Shown piece by piece: positions 55,001 to 63,740 of a DNA stretch of 64,000 nucleotides. Location of the stretch: assembly GCA_001600355.1 (NCBI GenBank), contig BCJU01000001.1, positions 4,898,013 through 4,962,012 of the forward strand, written 5' to 3'. Each line of letters begins with the position of its first letter. Positions within the stretch are counted from its first letter, which is position 1. This stretch comes from Meira nashicola (lineage: Eukaryota; Basidiomycota; Exobasidiomycetes; Exobasidiales; Brachybasidiaceae). A program made the position numbers and the translations under genes. The notes below the pieces were generated by a model. The model was not told where the DNA came from and searched no databases. It saw nothing but the letters and a program-made list of their open reading frames with translations.

Positions 55001-58000
55001 TCTATTGAAGGTATTGCAAAGAATTGTGGGACATTGCCACTGACGCAAGAATTGGAGAAGAAGACTGACATGAGTCGATGGGACCAATTGACTGCTACTG
55101 TGCAAAAATGTGTAGATGAAGACGTGAGGGTAGAATATGCGCTTCCCTGTTTACCGCTACAAGCTTCAATGGTTTCACAAACGCTGTTGGAATTTCAACA
55201 ATGGCAAGAGATGCCAAAGAAAGATTTACGTTTACGATACATAAATGTTTCACGATACAAAATATCGAATATTGAGATCGGCACAAAAGAGACAGTGAAG
55301 CAGGCTTTCAGAGCTATTTTATCAAGACATTCGATATACCGAACAGCTTTCGTAGAAGCTGATGATCAGATAGTACAAGCTGTTTTAAATGCAAATGACC
55401 TGAATGAGGTAACCATCAAAGAGGATGAAGAGTGGGAAATGGCTGCTGTCAGAAGCTTAGCAGAGAATATGCATCGCTGTCCGCCACTGAGATATCGGAT
55501 CACTCAAGAAGATGGATCGCAAGATATGTATTTGGATCTTGTGATCCATCATGCACTCTATGATGGTGTTTCTCTCGACGCTTTTTTTGCAGAAATAAAT
55601 TTTCATCTTACATCGGATAATGACAGTGCAAAACTCAATGGCACAAGCTTTGACAGCATTATTAAAAGAGTTGAACAAGTCAAGAAGGAAGACCGCTTAC
55701 AATACTGGCAAAAGACTCTAAACGGTTGCGATATTAATTTCTTCCCTTGCTTGACTGGCTATCAAATCAACAAGGAGCAACAAGATCTCAGCGAGATTCG
55801 ATCAAGACTCAAAATACCTCTTAGTAGTATTCAACTTAAAGCGAAGGAGAAGAAAGCAACTGTTGCTATGTTGATCTTGCATGCTTTCGCTGAGCTATAC
55901 TCAAAATATGTTGGAGAATCGGATGTAATCATTGGCTTGGTTTTGAATGGAAGGTCTAGTGAAGAAGAAGTGATTCATGGACCATGCGTTAATACAGTCC
56001 CATTCCGATACAAGCGTGAGAAGGATGATGATGCTATTCAACAAGTCCGACAATCTTATGCTCAAGCACTGCAATACCAGCATGTTTCCCTTGCAGATCT
56101 TGCTCGCCAATTTGAAGCAAACAATGGACTGTTTAACACATTATTTTCTTTTTCTGGCTCGACAGGGGAGAAGAAGCAAACTTGTTTTAAAGAAGTCTAT
56201 TCCAATCTACTTACCGAATATCCATTTGCTATTGAAGTAGGTTTGGATTCGGAACAAGATGGAATTGATATCTTGATAGCATTCGATAAATCTTTCATTC
56301 CTCTTCAGCAAGCTGAAATATTTATTTCGCAATTAGATTCAATCTTGCATAGAGATCATCATAAATTGGAGGATGCAAACTTTACAAAAAGTGAATCGTC
56401 TATCGAGAATCAAGATGCAGACAAGGTGTCGATCAAACATTTTGTTGATTTGTTCTTGGAGCAAGTCGCTCTTCGGCCGCAAGAAGTAGCATTTGCATTT
56501 ACGGAAAATTTGGAGGACAATGCTCAAACTTGCACCTATGAAGAGTTAAACAAAGTCAGTGATGTGATCGCTTTCAATTTAAGCAAATATTCAGGTGATA
56601 TTGTTGGTGTTCATATGTCCCAATGTGCGCAAGTTTATCCACTTCTTGTAGGTATTTGGAAAGCTGGCAAGACATATCTTCCTTTAGATCCAAAATTACC
56701 CGCAGATCGTTTGGATTATATCGTTTCTCTCACAAAGCCTAGCATCGTGGTTGTTCTGGAAACAAGTGCCGTACATTCTCTATTCAAATCTTCAAGTCCT
56801 ATCCCTTATTCTGAAGTCTGCTTCAAAGCATCCGATCATCAGGACAACATAGTAAAGACCAAGACGCTCGATGATATGGCTTACATTATGTTCACATCAG
56901 GCTCGAGTGGCAAACCTAAAGGTGTGGAAATATCACATCGTGCCTTGGCTGCTGCTTTAAGATCGTGGAAAGAAATATTACCTCATACACCAGGAAAATC
57001 ACGCATGCTTCAATTAGCATCACCTGGTTTTGATGTTTTCTTGATTGAAGTATGCATGCCTTTAGCATTAGGTTTCTCTTTTGCTTCTGCGCCAAAAGAT
57101 GTTCTCCTTGATGATTTAGAGAAAACATTTCATCGTTTACAACTCACAATGGCAGATTTACCGGCTGCATTGGCTACAACAGTTCATCCATCTAATTTGC
57201 CCAAATTGGAATGGCTCATGAGTGGAGGAGAACAAATGGATCAAAGAGTGATTGATGCTTGGAGCACTACAGGATTAATAAATGCATGGGGTCCAACTGA
57301 AGCTACAATTGGAAACACGTTAGGATTTGTTGAACAAGGCAGGAATAGGAATTGGATTGGATATGCTTATCCTACAAGTTCATTATATATCTTACAGCCT
57401 GATTCGAACGAAATTCTTCCACGTGGCTGTATTGGTGAAATTGCAGTCGGAGGACCTCAATTGGCAAATGGATATTACGGCAATCCATCTTTGACTGAAG
57501 AGAAATTTATTGATGTATTTATTCCAGGGCAAAGTAAAGGAACGATTCGACTGTACCGCACTGGTGATCGAGGTAGAATGTTATACGATGGTAGTATTGA
57601 ATGTCATGGACGTATAGAAGGTGATGGACAAGTAAAGATTAATTCGCAAAGGGTAGAATTAGAAGAGATTGAAATTGCATTGAAACGGCAAAAAGGAATC
57701 ACAAATGCAAGTGTTTTATATCTTTCACACCCTAAAATTCGTTCTCATCAATTAGTCGCTTTTCTGACAGCCAAAATTGAACTGTTAAACGGAAGTCAAG
57801 ATAAATCCGATCAAGTTATCTTGTTGAAAAATGAAGAAATATCCACTGAGCTTTCTCAACAATGCTTAACGAATGTAGCTCAAAGCTTGCCTGCTTATAT
57901 GGTACCTCAACATTGCTTCATTCTTGCTTCAGCATCTTTACCCTTGACACCGAATAACAAAGTCGATATCAAGAAATTGAAATCATTCTATGCTACACTA

Positions 58001-61000
58001 GAACCAAATTCATTGGGAGAGGCAAGAAGTAACACAAAACGTACAAGATTTACAAAGCCGATGGGCGAGACAGAAAAACGATTGCAAAAGCTCATCTCAG
58101 AATTCGCCGGCGTTAGTGAGTCAGAAATCGAATCGCAAACATCACTATATCGTTTCGGAATAGATAGCATTTCGGGTCTTCGCTTGGCTCGTTTTTTGCG
58201 TGACCGAGGTATAAAAGGTATTAGAGCGCAACTTATCTTCTCAGCTCCCACGGTTGCTTCAATTGCAGCCAGTATTGAGCAAAGCGACTTGATGAGCAGC
58301 AAGACGAAAGGTGATATCAGTGTAAGTCTTTCAGACGAGCTGAAGCATCGTCTAAGCCAAGAGGGCAATTTTCAAGCTTTCCCATGTACTCCGTTGCAAA
58401 ATGGTATGTTGTTGGAATCTCTCGTGAAAGAAGGTGATCTTTACATCCTTCATCAAGTATTTCGATTCAAATCTGAGTTTTTAGAGCGAGTCAAGGATGC
58501 TGTAGCAGTGTTGATCAAGCGGCATGAAGTTTTGCGATCATCTTTTTATTTGGTAGATGGTCAATTCACTCAAGTCATACGTCAAAATGCCAAATCGCAC
58601 ATAGATGTTGTGAAAACAGAGCAGGGCATGTCAGAGAAAAGCAGTATACGTCGCATTCAAGAGCGACATCGGGCAAAGATAATGTCAGAAAAAGGCCTAG
58701 AAGATGGAACTTTCCATTCTTCCATCATCAAGGGAGAAAAACATTCACTTTTAATTTTGACTTTGCATCATGCATTGTACGATGGAGAATCATTGGAATT
58801 GTTGGTAAAGGAATTAAGGCAATTGGTGAAAAATGGAAAGATTGATGAAATAGGTCCACGGTACAGTGACATTTTACCAGCTCTCTTACCATCGCCTGAT
58901 GCTGCTGATTACTGGGTGCATAGGCTCATGCACAGACAAGACTCGCTCATCCCAAGATCATCTTCGCACAATTTAAGATCGTATGATATATCATGTGATA
59001 TGAACATACAGAAGAACGATCTCGTACGATTCGCAAGAGAAATGAGTGTCTCAATTCATACTATTGCACTTTACTCCTACGCAAAATTATTGGCAGGACT
59101 CACTGGTCAGCTCTGTGTAACGTTTGCAGAGATTTTCAGTCTGCGCAATAATACGGATTTGCATGGATCGGAAACTATTTTTGGACCATGTTTCAACACA
59201 ATTTTGACGTCAATAGAAGTACGAAAGAATGAATCAACGATGGAAGCTTTACAACGATTGCAAAGAGAGATTGACCAAGGAAGAGAATATCGTAATGCTT
59301 CTTTGGCTGATATACAACGTGGCTTGATTAAACAGAGAGGTAGTTCCTGCAAGATTGACGCTTTATTTAATATGCAAGTCTTGCTTGATGAAACGATGAG
59401 TGAGGACAATGAAATAATCTCACTCTGTGAGATGGAAGATGATGGTAATCTTGATTCTACACAGTATGCTTTAAATTTTGAATTCGTTCAACGAGGAGAT
59501 ATGCTATCTTTAGTGATCAAAGCACATCAAGAATGTTTCAGCAAAGAACACTTATTAGAAACCGTCAAGAATTTCGAAAGCATTTTTAATTTCACGATCA
59601 AGAAGCCTTATGAATTCTCCACTGAGATGCCTCTGCCTCTAAACTCCCTCGAAGGATTACGTTCCGGATTAATTGATAACGATCAAAAGCAATTTTCCAA
59701 ATCATCTTATGCGCAGGATTTGAAGGATAGGAGTAATGATTCGCCCTTGCAAAGTCTCATGTTTGATACAATCGGTACTGTTTTACAAATTGATTCGACA
59801 TCTATCTCTTCGGAAACTCTTCTTTCTAGCATTGGATTGGATTCAATCGCATCTATGCACCTTGCTACTCGTTTGAGAAAAAAAGGTGTCAAGGTAGGAG
59901 TAGCGGATATCATTCAAGGTAAAACGGTCGATGGGATCATCGCAAAGATGCAATTTCGAGAGGATGAAACAAGTAAAGAACATCGAAATGGAGAGTTGCG
60001 GAAAATCGGAGAACACGAAAAATCCCTTATTGCTTCTGTTGCTAAGCAAATTGATCGAAGTGCCAATGAAATCGAAGGATGTTTGCCAACCTTACCAGGT
60101 CAATCTTTCGAACTGATTCAAAGTGGTGAGAGTGGTATTTATGTTTTTGCATATCAATTCAGAAAAGGTGCAATAGTTGATGTGGATAGATTACAGGAAG
60201 CTTGGTCTGCGTTGCGGGCCCGACATTCAATTTTACGAACTTCCTTCTTGGAACCAAATGAAAATTCAACTGGTTGGCAACAAATCGTTTTGACCAAAGA
60301 TGCAGATTCAACAAGTAAGATTGACAGCCATTCCATTCAAAAGTCGTTCATGACAGCAATCGAAGAAGATGGATTAGATTGGTTTACTTCAAAGATTCGA
60401 GTTCTTCTTCAACCTGGAAAGTGTCCTGCCGGAATAAGTTTAATACACAGTCCTGGAGGGGATGTGCTTTTGATACGATTGCATCACGCGCTTTATGATG
60501 CTTGGTCACTTCCGATATTGATGCAAGAATTCGGTAATCTTTACGATAATCGTAAGCTAGAAGATGTACCAGATTATACTACCTACGTTCGACAAGTCAG
60601 CCAACAACGTAAAAAGCTTTCAAATATTGCGCAAGAATATTGGAAGGACATTTTAGGTGATCAACAAGTACCTCGAATCCCTTTCAAGTCAATTGATCAT
60701 TCTAGCAGTCGAGAGGGTAAATCATTCATCTTTTTGCAGAATGCACTTACCAATGTCCGTGAAAGGGAGAAAAGGTTAATAAGATGTTATGGTGGACTTC
60801 CAGCATTGATAATGGCATCTTGGGCAACAATTTTGACGTATATCTGCAAACCTACAAACTCAATGAAATCGACATTTGGACTTTATTTGACTGGAAGGAA
60901 TGAATCATTTGATGGTATTGAACGAATGACGGGAAATCTTACGAATATTGTTCCAGTGGTTGCATCAATGGAAGAGACAAATCTATGTGTTTACGATACG

Positions 61001-61429
61001 TCAAAAAGTGTCTTGTTGCGTTTGGCGAATCAAATAAAGACTCAATTGGATGAACATAGTCATTTAGATTGCTTCACTTCAATAAAGGATATCTTGGATT
61101 GGACTGGAAATGACGTGATACCATGGAATAGTACTTTGAACTTATTATGGCCACGAGAAGAAGGTTTAGTGGATAAAGAAGCAAATTCAACTTTCACTAT
61201 GATTAAAGATCTTTTAACTAAACCGTATGAAAAGAAGAATGACAAATGTGAAAGAGATATTCGTTCTATTGATGCATACGCTAATGTGCAAATTGACATT
61301 CAATTCGATCCAAAGACTGATAATTTACATTTTGGCGTTAAATGGGATAATGCATTATGGTCTTCTTCTCAAGTGGAAAAGATTATGCATGATTTTTGCC
61401 AACTCATTCAGGTGGGAAGTGCGGAGTAA
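49091..61429 (+). CDS. Nonribosomal peptide synthetase of the ferrichrome (hydroxamate siderophore) type
   Basis: A single 12.3 kb exon encodes 4112 residues from the ATG at 49091 (MGYDPIPFPDL); the frame extends 16 codons upstream to a GTG. Reading motifs in order gives A1 (TSGTTG at 414, YGPAEA near 545), T1 (GLDSI, Ser835), C1 (HHALYD from 1045), A2 (TSGSTG near 1523, YGPTEA near 1663), T2 (GLDSL, Ser1944), C2 (HHALYD from 2153), A3 (TSGSSG near 2600, WGPTEA near 2731), T3 (GIDSI, Ser3026), C3 (HHALYD from 3226), T4 (GLDSI, Ser3585) and C4 (HHALYD from 3798). There is no thioesterase; the protein ends in C4, as in fungal ferrichrome synthetases, where terminal C domains cyclise the hexapeptide of Gly/Ser and acyl-hydroxyornithine. 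All four carrier serines and all C-domain histidines are intact. The exact siderophore cannot be read. Confidence 0.9.
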   Translation: MGYDPIPFPDLTGLRTTAHDRHTSTSFIQTEKVSSVSLKSLNELASRLNQDRTYQDIIIAVSLVVLTHLLSPEDECSAQIALLNQDDDRIILQNLKTTRQTRKLLQLSSILEQIYQTDSSDNSKITGTDNAILFSSENKSGLVQNPELIKDAAFMLIVEHLDDGRLQLQAKASPRHHTVQSADLHLDQINALLSSICDADGQQDTPLFSTSHFDKRFLAIDNEKAQQALQDIISGDLEKERFEYQFEKIAEKQPNHIALEFRASTKHSADDSEEGNISMNYSQVNQAASQIGHAIRNHSKFHKRTKEGHNVVALFLEKSHWTYIAILAALKSGAAWCPIDTDWPSARRKALLAKSGASIVLSAGKMVKTALLEDLPEGMDMIDLDNLSSSGYIEPTSAIQRGRSSDDLAYLIWTSGTTGLPKAVGIQHKAAVQALRSLQEVIPHQDGKKIRYLQFSAYNFDLMILDMFYTWGLGGTLISSTRATLLTDLIGIANVTQASHTLLTPAVMAMTPRESIPTLKVVINGGEKLSQTVADIWSKDCYLLNLYGPAEATLIAMNRRVPSKDVIKAPNIGRALPTTSCYAIDAEDNLVIKGAVGQLALGGYQCALGYIGDEVKTNEKFHQHPILGRVYKTGDMVRQLHNGEFEYLGRVDDQVKVNGIRIELLEINATIRSSVEAIKDSETLLVIAEGGAQKDGSEAQIVNFSVVPTPTGIEKQLLRLDEEALQIASAAMDFAQANLPTYMVPSLFLIVDHFPKTSSAKVDREALKSALREIDVLDWQNRLASSKAVSSEEGKQPNEALQNESILREKLASICLINESKVGRYTPFPQMGLDSIRAITLARKLNAAGMQVSVVDILNHSTVEKLALCILSNSVNSVSQDDKARKILDKFDQTLRSSISSLFGKAEIDRILPCTPLQESLIAETLQDSARYWLHRLYSLPEQHDFSRVKEAINEAVDRIEILRMAFVGRDAFKDKDVLPRTSFAQVVLKNVKVKVLEVQNVKDVNDEAIARHSMELHNIRILDNQCPLGFTYFKHSNKLVMHIHHALYDQTSLEYIDNAFDKAWRGIAIDGIEPFSKAIPSIVDLDENTIVKRKQAWEELLAPYPKGEMITLPKLSMHEDEIFGSSIESRRLVSSIKYVDLTEKAQEFGTSARPLLQTALAFVLGRLCDTEQIMLGDVVSGRAISSHLDNIVGPVLATMAVPIALHQNSTFKIIWDQVGQFHNRALPHAHFSLGQIRQILALPRASETFHAVFAFEPPADKDAPVHEPAIKALGNYGIAVEHSLAIEMEVDPSGNLAIVLNAKKGMIDPVLADQFLDELESAILQLLNCPDVPLSSIELGKNGRIGSVSRFQVPESIMKASKSPCYTGIYQHCESEPDKIAVEFHERVERPLQSSLVSYSQLLEKSYKLAQHLLASVPIKSVVAVTIPRSLDTYITLLAILRAGYVYLPVDVALPDQRKEVLLQESKAKCLICHTSTAWLKDTEGNNQVKVIRMNELAWQHTSSHEITLPKVDMQDSAYILFTSGSTGIPKGCVLSHENLSATLASFGKMYQEFAPGSFDKDVRFLARSIESFDVALLEALLPLQYGATIVTAPRHVILSDLGKAMQTFKVTHAAVVPSLFYIEGRRVLPSDLPNLRALIVGGERLTKDILEAWSSSTVPLLNAYGPTEACIGTSIAKVRPNLSTGNIGKPFGSTQYIVLKKRIENSDWSCAMRGESGELCIAGLQIGQYLNQNGSDAFIEWQGKRLYRTGDEVFMWPDDSIEYIGRIHGDTQVKLRGVRIELGEIDHVISQNEKDIRSITRYLSHPNHKHQIVMFAASSTSSTRSDEIRQIDSEEGRMMRNKLFKRCRDSLPSYMVPSVIVTLNYIPLAAISGKFDVKKLNAWYISQSEIERFHSEDTQDDDESSSRALTEVEQIIKNEIIRMFDVSKLKPSTDLFALGLDSLKIIALCGALNRSGLQIEISDAMSNPSIEGIAKNCGTLPLTQELEKKTDMSRWDQLTATVQKCVDEDVRVEYALPCLPLQASMVSQTLLEFQQWQEMPKKDLRLRYINVSRYKISNIEIGTKETVKQAFRAILSRHSIYRTAFVEADDQIVQAVLNANDLNEVTIKEDEEWEMAAVRSLAENMHRCPPLRYRITQEDGSQDMYLDLVIHHALYDGVSLDAFFAEINFHLTSDNDSAKLNGTSFDSIIKRVEQVKKEDRLQYWQKTLNGCDINFFPCLTGYQINKEQQDLSEIRSRLKIPLSSIQLKAKEKKATVAMLILHAFAELYSKYVGESDVIIGLVLNGRSSEEEVIHGPCVNTVPFRYKREKDDDAIQQVRQSYAQALQYQHVSLADLARQFEANNGLFNTLFSFSGSTGEKKQTCFKEVYSNLLTEYPFAIEVGLDSEQDGIDILIAFDKSFIPLQQAEIFISQLDSILHRDHHKLEDANFTKSESSIENQDADKVSIKHFVDLFLEQVALRPQEVAFAFTENLEDNAQTCTYEELNKVSDVIAFNLSKYSGDIVGVHMSQCAQVYPLLVGIWKAGKTYLPLDPKLPADRLDYIVSLTKPSIVVVLETSAVHSLFKSSSPIPYSEVCFKASDHQDNIVKTKTLDDMAYIMFTSGSSGKPKGVEISHRALAAALRSWKEILPHTPGKSRMLQLASPGFDVFLIEVCMPLALGFSFASAPKDVLLDDLEKTFHRLQLTMADLPAALATTVHPSNLPKLEWLMSGGEQMDQRVIDAWSTTGLINAWGPTEATIGNTLGFVEQGRNRNWIGYAYPTSSLYILQPDSNEILPRGCIGEIAVGGPQLANGYYGNPSLTEEKFIDVFIPGQSKGTIRLYRTGDRGRMLYDGSIECHGRIEGDGQVKINSQRVELEEIEIALKRQKGITNASVLYLSHPKIRSHQLVAFLTAKIELLNGSQDKSDQVILLKNEEISTELSQQCLTNVAQSLPAYMVPQHCFILASASLPLTPNNKVDIKKLKSFYATLEPNSLGEARSNTKRTRFTKPMGETEKRLQKLISEFAGVSESEIESQTSLYRFGIDSISGLRLARFLRDRGIKGIRAQLIFSAPTVASIAASIEQSDLMSSKTKGDISVSLSDELKHRLSQEGNFQAFPCTPLQNGMLLESLVKEGDLYILHQVFRFKSEFLERVKDAVAVLIKRHEVLRSSFYLVDGQFTQVIRQNAKSHIDVVKTEQGMSEKSSIRRIQERHRAKIMSEKGLEDGTFHSSIIKGEKHSLLILTLHHALYDGESLELLVKELRQLVKNGKIDEIGPRYSDILPALLPSPDAADYWVHRLMHRQDSLIPRSSSHNLRSYDISCDMNIQKNDLVRFAREMSVSIHTIALYSYAKLLAGLTGQLCVTFAEIFSLRNNTDLHGSETIFGPCFNTILTSIEVRKNESTMEALQRLQREIDQGREYRNASLADIQRGLIKQRGSSCKIDALFNMQVLLDETMSEDNEIISLCEMEDDGNLDSTQYALNFEFVQRGDMLSLVIKAHQECFSKEHLLETVKNFESIFNFTIKKPYEFSTEMPLPLNSLEGLRSGLIDNDQKQFSKSSYAQDLKDRSNDSPLQSLMFDTIGTVLQIDSTSISSETLLSSIGLDSIASMHLATRLRKKGVKVGVADIIQGKTVDGIIAKMQFREDETSKEHRNGELRKIGEHEKSLIASVAKQIDRSANEIEGCLPTLPGQSFELIQSGESGIYVFAYQFRKGAIVDVDRLQEAWSALRARHSILRTSFLEPNENSTGWQQIVLTKDADSTSKIDSHSIQKSFMTAIEEDGLDWFTSKIRVLLQPGKCPAGISLIHSPGGDVLLIRLHHALYDAWSLPILMQEFGNLYDNRKLEDVPDYTTYVRQVSQQRKKLSNIAQEYWKDILGDQQVPRIPFKSIDHSSSREGKSFIFLQNALTNVREREKRLIRCYGGLPALIMASWATILTYICKPTNSMKSTFGLYLTGRNESFDGIERMTGNLTNIVPVVASMEETNLCVYDTSKSVLLRLANQIKTQLDEHSHLDCFTSIKDILDWTGNDVIPWNSTLNLLWPREEGLVDKEANSTFTMIKDLLTKPYEKKNDKCERDIRSIDAYANVQIDIQFDPKTDNLHFGVKWDNALWSSSQVEKIMHDFCQLIQVGSAE

Positions 61430-61900
61430 AGAAGATGTATAAAACACACATGTATTATATATGCATCTCGTATAAATTCAATATAGAAGCTAGTGCATTA
61501 AATCTCCGTGACTTGCAAGGTACTCTACCTAGACTACATAGTCTACATACATCTTTCGTTCGCGTTAGCTTTTAAGCGAAATTTAATATTAATTAGTAGC
61601 TTGGATATGTAAGGGTCTTTGGAAAGCTTTAAAATAAGATCGTTGATGCAATTTGTGCATAGCTGCACCCGCAGATAAGACTAATCGTTGAAGGTAGAAA
61701 TATGTGCTGTAAAATTTGAGAAATATCATTTTACACTAACAAAAAAAATAAATAAAATCTCCGAGAAAAAGAAGGCGAGTATAAATCAAAATGAGCCCGT
61801 TTATAGTACTAAATTGTGATGGAATATAGTTCAAATAGTCTATGTGACTTTATTGATAAAACTATCATATGGGTAAGCCACAATTATTAACAAGTTAGCC

Positions 61901-61918
61901 CTGCGCTGCACAGCGCAG
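61901..61918. repeat. Short perfect inverted repeat CTGCGCTG-CA-CAGCGCAG
   Basis: Eight-base arms flank a two-base centre, embedded in A+T-rich DNA 470 bases after the synthetase stop. It shares the GCAGCGC word with the G+C blocks at 26257 and 43357. Confidence 0.7.
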
Positions 61919-62008
61919 CGCCCCCACGGAATATTATTACAGGCGTATGGTGTGATGATGCAAAGTAACGGAAATTTTATTGATGATGGAGCTAAAAGTG
62001 CATGATAT

Positions 62009-62030
62009 ATGCATGCGTGCATGTATGCAT
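62009..62030. repeat. Alternating ATGCATGCGTGCATGTATGCAT tract
   Basis: An almost strictly alternating purine-pyrimidine tract of about 22 bases, rich in TGCA, in the spacer downstream of the synthetase. Confidence 0.6.
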
Positions 62031-62439
62031 TGTCGTAGGACAAGTTGTCTGATTGATATAAGGTGTTACACGTACCGCCTGTCAATCATTGCCCCTACTA
62101 AAAGAGAATGATTTGCAACTCTACTATATTAGGTTACTTGATAATATATCTACTTTCATTTCAACCAATTTGTTGACTTCATCTTTGTATTGTTTTGTGA
62201 TTTGTCGATCAAAGAGAAAAGGCGAACCAAGAGTATAATATACATACTTTCTTCTGCGCGAAATTGCAAGTACGGCTTCCGCCCTATTCTGACTTCGAAA
62301 GAAGGAGCGGCGCCTTTTAAAAATTTATGAAGGAGCACGGACACTGTATTCCAACAAAGTTGAAAAGATTTAAAACAAGCTCATCTCTTTCTCTTCCTTT
62401 CTTCCACAACAATCCATACCAATCCTTTCGAATTCCATA

Positions 62440-63465
62440 ATGAGTACCTTATCCGATTCAGGCGACATTTCGATAGAATCTAATGGCTTTCAAAAATCCC
62501 TTCAAGTTTTATCTACTTCACCTATCAAATCGCAATCGAGCACTAAAACACTTCGTCGTAAACGTAGTAGTGCAAATGCAGCATTAACATCAAGACCTTC
62601 TCTTTTGAATTTACGCGGTGATAATCGTGTTCAAATTTTGAACAAAGCGCAAATGTCACCAACTTCGAATAAAATGCTTCATGCAAATTTATTAGGATTA
62701 ACTTCAAATTTGGACGAATCGATGAATTTACCAGAAAGTATGACAACTCTTACGATTGGAAATGATCATTTTTCAGATACAAGTGAATTTAAATCGGAAA
62801 GTGTATTTAGTTCATCTGCCACTGATTCGGAAACAAGTGCTACTTTCTCGGATGGATCAATGTCAAGAAGGCAAAGTTGGGATGTAGAAGAAGAAAATGG
62901 TTGTAACTTACCGATCAATGAAAGTATCGAACGTAACAGGTTGATTCTAGCTCATATCATCACAACTTATGATCAAAATGACAACATTCAAAGTAAGACT
63001 CTCGGTCATGCACTTATTACGCCCAATATATTGATCACCAGCAATGCTCAGATTACTCCAATTCATGATTTGAACAAATGGACAAGTTTGCGTGCAACAG
63101 TGGAACAATCTAGAATCGTTGCTATGTGTGGAGATGAAAGAAAGAGAACGTTTGAGATGGAAACTGAACATACAATTTCATCAACAAAGTATGTCTCAAC
63201 GTTTTATTTACAATCAGACATGAATGCATGTGATGGCGAAGAAGTAGGACAAAGCGGAGGAAAGCTTTTCAAGATTATAGTTCACGGCTTAGGAAAGTTT
63301 AATGAAGCCAGAATGGAATCTTTGCCTGAACAATTAAGTGCACTTATCCGTCAATCAAGCGAAATAGAAGAATACTCTAGAGCTGATCAACATATCAAGG
63401 TGAACAGCGGTGATGCTCAAATTGTCTCCAAGATTCTTCGGCTAGTGGCAGAGAATGATGTGTAA
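62440..63465 (+). CDS. Protein of unknown function
   Basis: I do not recognise this 341-residue protein. The ATG at 62440 follows a pyrimidine-rich leader, and the frame is open with no need for an intron. The N-terminal about 150 residues are Ser/Thr-rich and disordered, with a basic patch (TLRRKRSSANAAL) and a Ser/Asp/Glu run (SSSATDSETSATFSDGS). From about 160 to the end the sequence is more ordered and beta-rich in appearance. Segments include RLILAHIITTYDQND, LGHALITPNILITSNAQITP, KYVSTFYLQSD and LFKIIVHGLGKFNEARMESL, ending in a helical LPEQLSALIRQSSEIEEY and SKILRLVAEN. No signal peptide or membrane helix is seen. The C-terminal part could be a PH-like or other small beta domain, which is only an impression. 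Confidence 0.75.
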   Translation: MSTLSDSGDISIESNGFQKSLQVLSTSPIKSQSSTKTLRRKRSSANAALTSRPSLLNLRGDNRVQILNKAQMSPTSNKMLHANLLGLTSNLDESMNLPESMTTLTIGNDHFSDTSEFKSESVFSSSATDSETSATFSDGSMSRRQSWDVEEENGCNLPINESIERNRLILAHIITTYDQNDNIQSKTLGHALITPNILITSNAQITPIHDLNKWTSLRATVEQSRIVAMCGDERKRTFEMETEHTISSTKYVSTFYLQSDMNACDGEEVGQSGGKLFKIIVHGLGKFNEARMESLPEQLSALIRQSSEIEEYSRADQHIKVNSGDAQIVSKILRLVAENDV

Positions 63466-63740
63466 AAGAAAAGCAGAAGTGGTTTCGTGTATCATAAGAA
63501 AGTCTCTCTATTGTCTCCTTCCTTCCCTGGTTTTGCTATTGTCATCATGTCATCATACCTATATATCCAAACTTGAATCAATTTATCATGTGTTTGATCC
63601 ATGATGAGTATTCAAAGTGTGTACACAATAATGTCCGAAGAGATAGAAACCGACGGCTGTGCTACGATCAGCTTCTATGGAAATCTCATCGTTTCTTCTT
63701 CTTTAAACATTCACTATCATTATCTCATGGATCGCACTTC
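63466..63740. other. Short spacer before the right-edge gene
   Basis: This holds the 3' end of the unknown gene and the promoter of the secreted-protein gene at the edge. Nothing specific is seen. Confidence 0.45.

Larger units (their letters stand above)
61430..62439. other. Spacer downstream of the synthetase
   Basis: This 1 kb spacer is A+T-rich. It contains a perfect 8 bp-arm palindrome (61901-61918) and an alternating purine-pyrimidine tract (62009-62030). The last 60 bases before 62440 are pyrimidine-rich, followed by ACAACAATCC, a plausible leader. No gene. Confidence 0.5.

Noticed and set aside
49091..61429. A polyketide or NRPS-like reductase reading of the large gene
   Set aside because: No ketosynthase, acyltransferase or reductase motif is present; all domains read as A, T or C.
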